Shown: in pieces, positions 6,224 through 13,062 of the stretch
How positions within the stretch are numbered: position 1 is the first letter of the stretch
Layout of the letters: each line of letters opens with the position of its first letter
Origin: Candidatus Manganitrophaceae bacterium
GTDB taxonomy: Bacteria > Nitrospirota > Nitrospiria > SBBL01 > Manganitrophaceae
Length of the DNA stretch: 17,176 nt
Reading direction: 5' to 3'
Assembly (NCBI GenBank): GCA_004297235.1
Contig: SCUR01000324.1
Coordinates: 1-17,176 of the forward strand
Translations under genes and position numbers: made by a program
The notes under the pieces: model-generated
Databases searched by the model: none
Told to the model about the DNA's origin: nothing
The model's input: the letters and a program-made list of their open reading frames with translations, nothing else

Positions 6224-6253
6224 ATTATTCCACAAAGTCCCGCCGGTTTTCAA
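6224..6253 (-). promoter_or_regulatory. Promoter of the small membrane protein and permease genes
   Basis: On the minus strand TTGAAA (6253-6248), an 18-base spacer and AATAAT (6229-6224) lead to an expected start near 6217, about 20 bases before the ATG. The -35 box is part of a perfect palindrome TTTTCAAGTTGAAAA (6247-6261), which could be an operator. Confidence 0.45.
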
Positions 6254-6300
6254 GTTGAAAAATAGTTGCGCTTCTTTTCGCCGCGGAGAGAGGGATTTTC

Positions 6301-6328
6301 TTGACAAAGAGATAGGAAATGTTACATT
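6301..6328 (+). promoter_or_regulatory. Promoter of the TPR/TolQ/TolR/TonB-like operon
   Basis: A consensus TTGACA (6301-6306), a 16-base spacer and TACATT (6323-6328) form one of the strongest promoter matches in the window. The expected start is near 6335. The ATG at 6319 falls inside this promoter and so cannot begin the protein made from it, which supports the ATG at 6367. Confidence 0.65.
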
Positions 6329-6366
6329 TTGGTAATCGAAAAACCCCTCTGTTATCAGTAAGGAGC

Positions 6367-9300
6367 ATGCTTCAAAAAGGTTTTCTTTTTTCCTCTCTTT
6401 TTTTTTCTCTATTGCTTCTCCTTCCCCGCGCCGGATCGGCCGCCAAAGGGCCGGCTGATTCGGTTTCGTGGTCCGCATTAGAGGGAGAGGTCCTTCATGT
6501 ATTAAAGCGTTATTCCACGGAGGAGGCCCTCTCCCCTTCCGCTCCTCTGGAGAAGCGGATCGGTTTCTACCTTGATGCAGGGCTCTGGTCCTCCGCCGAG
6601 CAGCTTCTTCAAAACACCCCGGAAAGAGAGGCGCGCCGTCTTCTGATGACGCTTTATACCCGGCAGGGCCGCTTTGATCCGATCTATGCCGCTTATCAGA
6701 ACGAGCCGTCTCTCTTCTTGAACGATCCGGCGCTGTTGGCCGCCGCCGGCCAGGGAGCGTTCCAAAGAAAGTCGTATTCCGAAGCGCTCGCCATCTTGGA
6801 GTCGATCTCTCTGTCGGGCCCTTATGCGCCCCATCGCTACTACCTCTCGGCGCTCGCGTTCTTCGCGCTCGACGACAAGTCCCGATTCGAAGAGACCATG
6901 GAGCGGTGGATCCAATGGAGCGACGAACACCCCGGCTCCCCCTGGGGGGCCCGCGCGCATCTTCTCAACGGCTATTACCACCTCAGTCAGAAATCGTACG
7001 ACCGCGCGTTTGCCAGCCTCGGTCAGCTTTTCGGTAAAGGCGCTTTTGCCGATCTCGCGATGCTCGGGATCGGCTGGAGCTACTTCGAAATGGGCTCCCC
7101 CGATAACCTGATGAGCATCCTCGACGGGGTCGAAGAGGAAGGGTCCGGAAGCCGTCACGACGACCGGCTCTTTCAAATGCTCAGCCGCTATCAAATGAGC
7201 CAAGGAGATCTGCCCGGCGCGGTGGGGACCGGCGAGCGGGCAAGAAGGGAATTGCAGCGGCGGATCGAGCGGATTCGGACCAAAGTCGATCAGCTCCGAA
7301 GAGGAGAGACGGCCCCCTCGCCGGCGCTTCCTCCCGGATCGCTCCTGCAAAGAACGCTGCTGCGGCTCCAGCGCCGGATCGGCGAGCAGCAAGAGATTAC
7401 CTATCTGATCAGTCAGGTGAATCTCTTCCTGCGCCAGACGGCGGTCTCCCGCTTGAGGGAAGAAGAGCGGGCGGCGCAAAAAGAGGAAGAAAAGCTGGCG
7501 GCCGAATTGGCCCGCCGCTGTATGACGCTGCGAAGCGCCCCGGCCGAGGGATCGGGAGGGTCCGATCCGCTCTATCTTCAAGCCCGCACCGCCGCCCTTC
7601 AGGGAAAAAAGGGGGAGGCCGAGGCGGCATTAAAGCGGCTGCTCGATCAGACGCCCGCCGGGCCCGCCGCGGAGGAGGCGACCTTCCGCCTGGGGGAGCT
7701 CGCCTTTGAGCGGGGAGAGTATGCCGAAGCGAGGATCTATTATCAGCCGCTGGTCGATCGTCCGGAATCGTATCTCCATCGGATGGCGCTCTACAAGAGC
7801 GCCTGGAGCCACTACCGATCGGGTCATCCGAAGGAGGTGATTCCGATCGTGTTCCAGCTTTGGTTCCCCTCCGCTCGGGAGGGAGAATCGGAGACCGGCT
7901 CCCTCTGCCGATCGACGCCGAGCCCCGAGGAACGGCAGGAGCATCTTCGTCTTCTGACCCTCGCGCTGCGGTCGGAGGGGGGAGCGGCCCGGCTCGTCGA
8001 TTGGGTCCGCGAGAAATCCCCGGCGGAAGGGTTCTCCCTCTTTTCCGAGATGGTGAAGTACGAGGAGGGATCGGGACGGAAAAAGGAGGCGTTGCAGCTG
8101 ATCCAGGCCTGGGTGTCGGCTTATCCTCTTTATGGGGAGACCCCCTTTCTGCATCGCGCGATGATCGATCTTTACAACGAGCCTGCAATGGCTTCCAGCC
8201 CGGAGGCGATTCAGGTCCGCATCGGGTTCATTGAAAACTACCGGCCGGGGAGCGTTTGGACTCGGGAGAATCGTCCGGAGCAGGTCGAACGGGTCAAACC
8301 GCTTCTCAAAGAGCAGTTGCGGTTTCTGATGACCTATTTCCACGTCGAGGCGAAGAAGGCCCAACGGGTGGCGCTCTATCAAAAGGTGCTCCCCTGGTAT
8401 GATCTCTATCTGGAGATCTTTCCGGCCGAAAAGGAAACGGGAGAAGTCCGCTTTCTCTATGCGGAGGTCTTAAGCGAGATGAAAGAGGAGCGGCGGTCGG
8501 CCGAGAGCTACCGGGCGAGCGCATACGTCGATCCGCCGCATCCGCTGGCTTCCGAGGCGGCCTATCGGGAGATTTTGATCTTGGAGCGGATTTACGCTCC
8601 CTCCGATCCCGATCTCTGGGAGGGGTATTCCCGTTTCATCCAAGGATTCCCGTCGGACACGCGGACCGCGCAAATTTATCTGAAGCAGGCGGAGGTGGCG
8701 TTTCAGGAGAAAGATTACGACAAGAGCCGGCAATTCGCGGAAGTGGTCGCGATGGAGGAGGGAGAGCGAGGCTGCGGGAAAGAGTCGCAACGAAACTGCG
8801 CCTTGTGGATGGCCGCGCAAAAGCTGATCGTCCAGGGATACTTGAACGGTCAGGAGTATCCCCAGGTGATCAAACACCTGAATCGCCTCCTTAGCCTCTC
8901 GACACAAGAGAAATCCCCCTTCCCGGAAAAAGAGGTGACCTCGCTGCGCAACCTCTTGGTTCTGTCGTACTACCAGCAGGGGGAGGCGCTCAAGCAGCAG
9001 GGAAAGACACCCGAAGCGGCCAATTCGTTCTGGGCCGCCTACCGCGAAGACGATCGGACCGAGATCGCGCCGCTCGCCCTCTTTGAGGCGGCCTCTCTTT
9101 GGGCGGGAGGCGAGGAGAAGAAAAAAGCGGAAGAAGCGTTCGTCGCCTTCACCGGCCGCTATCCGCAATCGGCCCTCTATCACCCGGCGCTGCTGCGGCT
9201 GGCCGCCCTTTATGAAGAGACCGAGCGGCCCAAAGAGGCGGCGCAGATCTATGAGACGGCGGGGCGGATGCGGAACGATCCGGCCTTTTCCGCTCAGGCG

Positions 9301-10008
9301 CTCGGGCAGGCGATGGCGCTCTACGAGAAGATGGAAGAGTGGGAGAAGGTGTATCTTCTCTCCCTCCAATGGGTCGAGCGCGCTCAAGGAAACAAAGAGC
9401 GCCAGATCGAAGGGATCGTGAGGGGAGCCGAGGCGAAATTGAAGCTCGGCCAGGAGAAAACCGCGGAGAAGATGCTGAGCGATCTCGTCCGGATCGCGTC
9501 GCAGGAAACGACGAAGAAGAAGCCGGCGGCCGCCCGGCAGAACCCGTCGTTCTATCTGGCGAAGGCCCATCTCCTTCTGGCCGACATCGAGATCAAACGG
9601 TACGAGGAGATCAAGCTCGTGACGCCGCTGGAGAAGAATCTTCAGAAAAAAAAGAATCTCTTCGACCGGCTTCTTCGGAACTACGGACAGGCGGCCGATT
9701 ATCCCTCTCCGGCGCTCGTCCTCGCGGCCACCCATCGAATGGGGGAAGTGTTTGAGGAGTTCAGCGAATCGCTTTTGAAATCGGAGCGTCCTGCAAAGCT
9801 CTCCGCGGAGGAGCGGGAAGCGTACGATCGCCTATTAAAAGAGCAGGCGCTTCCTTATCTTGAAAAGGCGGAGGAGGCCTACCGGCAAAACATCGACTGG
9901 GCCAAGAAGGCGGGGGTCGAGAACGAATGGGTTGAAAAGAGCCGGGAGCGCTTCGACCGGATTCATCAGCAGACCCTCTCCCAGAATAAAGGAGCGCTCT
10001 ATCGATGA
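6367..10008 (+). CDS. Very large secreted TPR-repeat protein of a motor-like operon
   Basis: A 1213-residue protein starting with a signal peptide (MLQKGFLFSSLFFSLLLLLPRAGSA, cleavage likely after Ala25; no lipobox). The rest is almost all helical. TPR-like units are clear at about 436-459 (ATFRLGELAFERGEYAEARIYY), 771-792 (KQAEVAFQEKDYDKSRQF), 864-893 and 939-966 (LLRLAALYEETERPKEAAQIYETAG). Heptad-rich segments lie at about 290-310 and 361-383. It should be a periplasmic scaffold. It opens an operon with TolQ-, TolR- and TonB-like genes and overlaps the next gene by ATGA. In Myxococcus, large TPR proteins (Glt proteins such as GltE/GltD) partner with the AglRQS motor; an analogous role here is inference. 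The start at 6367 is chosen over the ATG at 6319, which lies inside the promoter; AAGGAG is only one base from the ATG. Confidence 0.85.
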   Translation: MLQKGFLFSSLFFSLLLLLPRAGSAAKGPADSVSWSALEGEVLHVLKRYSTEEALSPSAPLEKRIGFYLDAGLWSSAEQLLQNTPEREARRLLMTLYTRQGRFDPIYAAYQNEPSLFLNDPALLAAAGQGAFQRKSYSEALAILESISLSGPYAPHRYYLSALAFFALDDKSRFEETMERWIQWSDEHPGSPWGARAHLLNGYYHLSQKSYDRAFASLGQLFGKGAFADLAMLGIGWSYFEMGSPDNLMSILDGVEEEGSGSRHDDRLFQMLSRYQMSQGDLPGAVGTGERARRELQRRIERIRTKVDQLRRGETAPSPALPPGSLLQRTLLRLQRRIGEQQEITYLISQVNLFLRQTAVSRLREEERAAQKEEEKLAAELARRCMTLRSAPAEGSGGSDPLYLQARTAALQGKKGEAEAALKRLLDQTPAGPAAEEATFRLGELAFERGEYAEARIYYQPLVDRPESYLHRMALYKSAWSHYRSGHPKEVIPIVFQLWFPSAREGESETGSLCRSTPSPEERQEHLRLLTLALRSEGGAARLVDWVREKSPAEGFSLFSEMVKYEEGSGRKKEALQLIQAWVSAYPLYGETPFLHRAMIDLYNEPAMASSPEAIQVRIGFIENYRPGSVWTRENRPEQVERVKPLLKEQLRFLMTYFHVEAKKAQRVALYQKVLPWYDLYLEIFPAEKETGEVRFLYAEVLSEMKEERRSAESYRASAYVDPPHPLASEAAYREILILERIYAPSDPDLWEGYSRFIQGFPSDTRTAQIYLKQAEVAFQEKDYDKSRQFAEVVAMEEGERGCGKESQRNCALWMAAQKLIVQGYLNGQEYPQVIKHLNRLLSLSTQEKSPFPEKEVTSLRNLLVLSYYQQGEALKQQGKTPEAANSFWAAYREDDRTEIAPLALFEAASLWAGGEEKKKAEEAFVAFTGRYPQSALYHPALLRLAALYEETERPKEAAQIYETAGRMRNDPAFSAQALGQAMALYEKMEEWEKVYLLSLQWVERAQGNKERQIEGIVRGAEAKLKLGQEKTAEKMLSDLVRIASQETTKKKPAAARQNPSFYLAKAHLLLADIEIKRYEEIKLVTPLEKNLQKKKNLFDRLLRNYGQAADYPSPALVLAATHRMGEVFEEFSESLLKSERPAKLSAEEREAYDRLLKEQALPYLEKAEEAYRQNIDWAKKAGVENEWVEKSRERFDRIHQQTLSQNKGALYR

Positions 10009-10352
10009 AGCTGAATTTTATTTCCAAATGGACCGGTCCGCTCGTCATCGGTCTGATTCTTGTTTTGTCCCAAGGGAGTGTTTTCAGCGCGGAGCGGCCG
10101 GACCCTCCCGACAGGACGATCGTCTTGGATGAATCCCAAATTAAAGGCGACGGAACCGGCGCCGTTGGGAGCGATCCGAAGAGCGCGGGGAATCTGCTTC
10201 CCGCCCTCTCCACCTCCCTCCCCTGGGAGGGGGAGGAGGAAGCGGGAGAGACGAACATCGCCCGGGAGATTTTCCGACAATTGGCCCAACCCGACCCCGC
10301 TTACCTCACGGAGGATCGGCCTCAGGAAGAAGAATCGACTAAAGGAGATTGA
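10005..10352 (+). CDS. Secreted 115-residue protein of unknown family in the motor operon
   Basis: A small protein with a signal peptide or single N-terminal anchor (hydrophobic part about 11-28, possible cleavage after FSA at 29). The mature part is polar, acidic and probably flexible: RTIVLDESQIKGDG near the start, a Gly/Pro/Ser-rich middle and a short amphipathic helix NIAREIFRQLAQ around 84-95. I do not recognise any domain. It starts by ATGA overlap with the TPR gene and ends one base before the TolQ-like gene, so it is made with both. Its size and export suggest a periplasmic linker or adaptor of the complex; this is inference. Confidence 0.7.
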   Translation: MKLNFISKWTGPLVIGLILVLSQGSVFSAERPDPPDRTIVLDESQIKGDGTGAVGSDPKSAGNLLPALSTSLPWEGEEEAGETNIAREIFRQLAQPDPAYLTEDRPQEEESTKGD

Positions 10353-10353
10353 A

Positions 10354-10986
10354 ATGGAAATTGTGGATATGCTGATGGCGGTCGCAAAGAGCGGAGGGAT
10401 CTTTGTCTATCTGATCCTTCTGATCATGGTCTTCGGAATCGCGATCGTGATTGAGCGGGCCCTCTTCATCAATCGCTCCAAGATCAACGGGAGCGCCCTT
10501 TTGACCGCCATCCGCGAGGCGCTGAAAGCGGACAATCGGGATCAAGCGCTCGCCGCCTGCGGCGCGTCGAAAGCCCCCTTGAGTCTGGTTTTCGCCCGGG
10601 GGCTCAGCGAAGCGGTCCCGCCCGTCCGGAAGGAGTCGGTCCAGGGAGCGGTCGACGAAGCGCTCCTGGAGGTGCTTCCTCAGATCGAAAAGCGGATCGA
10701 TTACCTTCCGACCCTCGCCAACATCGCCAACCTCCTCGGACTGCTCGGGACGATCTTGGGTCTGATCAAGTCGTTCCAGGCGATCTCGGTGGCCGACCCC
10801 GCTCAGAAGGGGGCGTTGCTGGCGCAGGGGATCTCCACCGCCATGTACGCCACCGCCTTCGGCTTGATGGTCGCCATCCCGCTGATGTTTTTCTATACCC
10901 TGCTTCAATCTCAAACCAATCAGCTCCTCGATTCTCTGGAAGAATTCAGCTTTAAGTTCGTGAAGATCGTCTCGGAGAAAGGATAA
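10354..10986 (+). CDS. MotA/TolQ/ExbB-type proton channel protein
   Basis: A 210-residue inner-membrane protein with the three-helix TolQ/ExbB layout: TM1 about 15-36, TM2 about 119-140, TM3 about 160-184, and a cytoplasmic loop of some 80 residues between TM1 and TM2. The signature is intact: IANLLGLLGTILGLIKSF with Thr133 in TM2, and GISTAMYATAFGLMVAIP with Thr167 in TM3. These are the polar residues that line the proton path next to the TolR/ExbD aspartate. The frame is open from 10060, but the ATG at 10354 has AAGGAG (10342-10347) six bases upstream and gives the normal family N-terminus. The product should form the stator pore with the two TolR-like proteins that follow. By operon content it is closest in role to AglR of gliding motility; ExbB or TolQ proper is less likely without tonB/tolA/tolB/pal neighbours. 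Confidence 0.92.
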   Translation: MEIVDMLMAVAKSGGIFVYLILLIMVFGIAIVIERALFINRSKINGSALLTAIREALKADNRDQALAACGASKAPLSLVFARGLSEAVPPVRKESVQGAVDEALLEVLPQIEKRIDYLPTLANIANLLGLLGTILGLIKSFQAISVADPAQKGALLAQGISTAMYATAFGLMVAIPLMFFYTLLQSQTNQLLDSLEEFSFKFVKIVSEKG

Positions 10987-10989
10987 GGA

Positions 10990-11511
10990 ATGCACCGAGG
11001 GGTCTTTAAAAGAAAAAAAGCGGCGCGGGCGGAAGCGTCGCTTCTCTCGTTCAAACTCGGCTACATCAACCTGATGATCACCCTGGTGCCGTTTCTCCTC
11101 AGCATCGCGGTCTTCTCGCGGCTGGCGGTTCTGGACCTGCACCTTCCGAAGCTCGGAGACGACTCGGAATCGGTCGCCCTTCAAGGTGCGAACGCCCCCG
11201 CCGCCGCTCCCTTTGCCCTGACCGTCGCAATCGAAGAGGAAGGGGTGTCGGTCTCCAACGGTCCGGACCGGATTGCGTCGATCCGGCATCAGGAAGGAAA
11301 ACCGGATGCCGCCGCCCTATCGACGTTGATGCAGAAGCTGAAGAAAGAGCACCCGGATACAAAAGAGGTGGTGATCCTGAGCCGGGCGAAGACCCTCTAT
11401 GCCGATCTGGTCTCGGTGATGGACGCCTGCCGGTCGGTGAAGGGGGGCGGGGGAGACCCGAAGAGCGCCCAATCGCTCTTTCCCGACGTTTCGTTGGGGG
11501 AGGTCTCCTGA
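10990..11511 (+). CDS. TolR/ExbD-like protein lacking the transmembrane aspartate
   Basis: A 173-residue single-span protein in the position and layout of TolR/ExbD: a basic cytoplasmic tail (1-16), one transmembrane helix (about 25-45) and a periplasmic domain. The helix reads YINLMITLVPFLLSIAVF. In TolR/ExbD the matching stretch is INxxPLxD, with Asp as the proton carrier; here that position is Val33 and a Pro follows. The periplasmic part keeps the ExbD-like pattern of a short strand (TVAIEEEGVSVS), a helix with LSTLMQKLKKEHPDTKEVVILSRAKTLYADLVSVMDACR, and a Gly-rich tail. It starts three bases after the TolQ-like stop, with AAGGA touching the ATG, and overlaps the next gene by one base. 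I read it as a structural partner of the second TolR-like protein. Confidence 0.8.
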   Translation: MHRGVFKRKKAARAEASLLSFKLGYINLMITLVPFLLSIAVFSRLAVLDLHLPKLGDDSESVALQGANAPAAAPFALTVAIEEEGVSVSNGPDRIASIRHQEGKPDAAALSTLMQKLKKEHPDTKEVVILSRAKTLYADLVSVMDACRSVKGGGGDPKSAQSLFPDVSLGEVS

Positions 11512-11948
11512 TGGTCCGGCGAATGAAGCGAAGGAAGGTCGAGATCCCCTATCTCAACTTGATCTCCCTTATGGATATGTTCACGATCCTGGTGATCTTC
11601 CTCCTCTTCCAAGCCTCCAGCGGCGAGGAGATGATCTCGATTGCCAAGGATGTCATCCTTCCGATCTCGACCGCCTCGCAGCCGCCGCGGCGCGCCTTGA
11701 CGGTGACGGTTACACCGAACGAGATCTTGGTGGACGGAACGCGGGTGGCCGAGACCCCGGCGGTGCTCCAGGAGAAGGAGGTGGTGATCTCCTCGCTTCG
11801 GACGCGGATTTCGGCGGCGGGGGGAAAGAAGGTCACAATCCTCGGCGATCGGACGATCCCCTTCGCCCTTTTAAAAAAGGTGATGGTCACCTGCACCGAA
11901 TCGGGGATCGAGCAGATCTCCCTGGCCGTCTTGAGCCGGGAGACGTAA
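11511..11948 (+). CDS. TolR/ExbD-type stator protein with intact aspartate
   Basis: A 145-residue protein with a basic N-tail (MVRRMKRRK), one transmembrane helix (about 15-35) and a periplasmic ExbD domain. The helix LNLISLMDMFTILVIFLLF carries the conserved proton-binding aspartate at Asp22. The periplasmic domain includes LTVTVTPNEILVDGTRV and the closing helix and strand IPFALLKKVMVTCTESGIEQISLAVLSRE, as usual for the family. It starts by TGATG overlap with the first TolR-like gene and ends two bases before the TonB-like gene. Together with the TolQ-like protein it should be the active proton channel. One TolQ-like plus two TolR-like proteins is the arrangement of AglR, AglQ and AglS. Confidence 0.92.
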   Translation: MVRRMKRRKVEIPYLNLISLMDMFTILVIFLLFQASSGEEMISIAKDVILPISTASQPPRRALTVTVTPNEILVDGTRVAETPAVLQEKEVVISSLRTRISAAGGKKVTILGDRTIPFALLKKVMVTCTESGIEQISLAVLSRET

Positions 11949-11950
11949 CG

Positions 11951-12925
11951 ATGCAGAATGAGCTGATCCTTCTCGACACCGACAAAACCTTCCGGCGCAT
12001 CCTCGCCGTCTCCTTTTCGTTTTATGTCGCTCTGGTGATCTTCATCCAGCTGAAAGGGGAATCGTTTCAAATGAAGCCGGCGCCGGCCGTATCGGAGACC
12101 GAGGAGCCCCCTCGGGTGGCGCGTCTGCTGGTGGAGCCGCAAAAGGCGCCGCCCGCTCCCCTCCCTCCCCCGGCGATCGAAGCGCCGAAGAAGGAGCCTC
12201 CCAAGGTCGAAGCCCCCCCAGTTGAAAAGCCGGTCCCGCCGCCCCCTGCGCCGAAGGGGACTCCGAAGGTAGAAAAGGCGGAGACAAGCTCCTCTCCGGC
12301 CCCTGTCCCGAAGGCGCCGCCGCAGGAGCAGGTGAAGAATGTCGGTCTGTTGGGACTGTTGGGAGGGAAAAAAGGGTCGGGATCGCCCCCCGCCGTTGGA
12401 AAGGGATTCTCTTCTTTGAAGGAGCTGCCCCCGCCGTCGGCGGAAAAGAAGCCCTCCTCCGCCCCGTCCTCCTCGACCGCTTCTCCCCTTCCGTCGTTCG
12501 CACAGGAGGAGATCGAGAAGATCCGCCGGCGGGCATTGACGGAACAGGAGACGAAGCTGACCCAGACGCGGCAGGCGGTGGTTCAAGAAGATCTCTCTAA
12601 GACGAAGATCACGCAGGAAGGGGGCGCCGGCGGGGGGCGAAATCAGGAGGCGATTACCGGGATCGTTCATCTCAATCGGGAGAAGCTCCAGCTTCTTTAC
12701 AACCGGCAGCTCCAAAGAAAGCCCGAGCTGCAGGGATTTCTCACCGTCGAATTCCTCATCTCTTCCCAGGGACAGGTCCTCGAATGCCGCATCGTGAACT
12801 CTTCCCTCTCCGATCCGATCTTCGAAAAAGAGGTCGTCCAGGAGATTCTCCGCTGGAAATTCCCCTCGGCCGCTCAGGGAACCACCACCGTGCTCTATCC
12901 CCTTTCGTTCTCCCCCGCCGGCTGA
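11951..12925 (+). CDS. TonB-like protein with AgmX/PglI-type C-terminal domain
   Basis: A 324-residue energy-transducer-like protein. A short cytoplasmic tail and one membrane helix (about 17-33) are followed by a Pro/Lys/Glu-rich periplasmic spacer (about 43-175, e.g. PPPAPKGTPKVEKAE), a Gly-rich GLLGLLGGKKGSG segment, a charged helical stretch (about 180-215) and a C-terminal domain from about 235. That domain reads REKLQLLYNRQLQRKPELQGFLTVEFLISSQGQVLECRIVNSSLSDPIFEKEVVQEILRWKFP and ends YPLSF. This matches the domain named for AgmX and PglI of myxobacterial gliding, except that the two cysteines I recall in the family (before YERxL, and ahead of the WxFP helix) are Leu and Val here. It is the last gene of the operon and should carry force or energy from the stator across the periplasm. 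GGGAG lies eight bases before the ATG. Confidence 0.85.
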   Translation: MQNELILLDTDKTFRRILAVSFSFYVALVIFIQLKGESFQMKPAPAVSETEEPPRVARLLVEPQKAPPAPLPPPAIEAPKKEPPKVEAPPVEKPVPPPPAPKGTPKVEKAETSSSPAPVPKAPPQEQVKNVGLLGLLGGKKGSGSPPAVGKGFSSLKELPPPSAEKKPSSAPSSSTASPLPSFAQEEIEKIRRRALTEQETKLTQTRQAVVQEDLSKTKITQEGGAGGGRNQEAITGIVHLNREKLQLLYNRQLQRKPELQGFLTVEFLISSQGQVLECRIVNSSLSDPIFEKEVVQEILRWKFPSAAQGTTTVLYPLSFSPAG

Positions 12926-12934
12926 TTGAAATGC

Positions 12935-12954
12935 GGATTTCGGAATGTGGGGTG
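12935..12954. repeat. Second copy of the dispersed repeat core
   Basis: GGATTTCGGAATGTGGGGTG matches 2608-2627 at 18 of 20 bases. It lies ten bases past the stop of the TonB-like gene. The rest of the element is not clearly conserved, so this copy seems shortened or diverged. Confidence 0.6.
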
Positions 12955-12961
12955 CGGAATG

Positions 12962-12982
12962 AGGAAGAAAAAGATTCTTCCT
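12962..12982 (+). terminator. Hairpin at the end of the motor operon
   Basis: AGGAAGAA (12962-12969) and TTCTTCCT (12975-12982) form a perfect 8 bp stem with a 5-base loop, followed by TGCGTTTTCC. The stem is A/T-rich and the T-run short and displaced, so termination is plausible but weak. Confidence 0.4.
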
Positions 12983-13012
12983 TGCGTTTTCCTTACGGTC
13001 TCCTTCCCCGAA

Positions 13013-13041
13013 TTGACAGGAAAAAGAATTAATGGCAGAAT
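13013..13041 (+). promoter_or_regulatory. Promoter of the AmgK/MurU-like pair
   Basis: TTGACA (13013-13018), a 17-base spacer and CAGAAT (13036-13041); AGAATA one base later is an alternative -10. The expected start is near 13048, leaving a leader of only about 15 bases, with no clear ribosome binding site before the ATG at 13063. Confidence 0.55.
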
Positions 13042-13062
13042 AGCAGCGGTTTTGGGATATCC

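Noticed and set aside
6319..6366. ATG at 6319 as start of the TPR protein
   Set aside because: It lies within the TTGACA-16-TACATT promoter, upstream of the expected transcription start; the ATG at 6367 gives a normal signal peptide.
6502..7581. Minus-strand open frame of 359 codons opposite the TPR gene
   Set aside because: Same pattern of antisense composition; the plus-strand TPR protein has a promoter, signal peptide and repeats.
8470..9735. Minus-strand open frame of 421 codons opposite the TPR gene
   Set aside because: Arg/Leu-rich composition typical of the antisense of a GC-rich helical gene; no domain, signal or start context.
13034..13050. Sigma-54-like site (TGGCA...GC) before the AmgK-like gene
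   Set aside because: The second element lacks the TTGC core and spacing; a good sigma-70-type promoter overlaps it.
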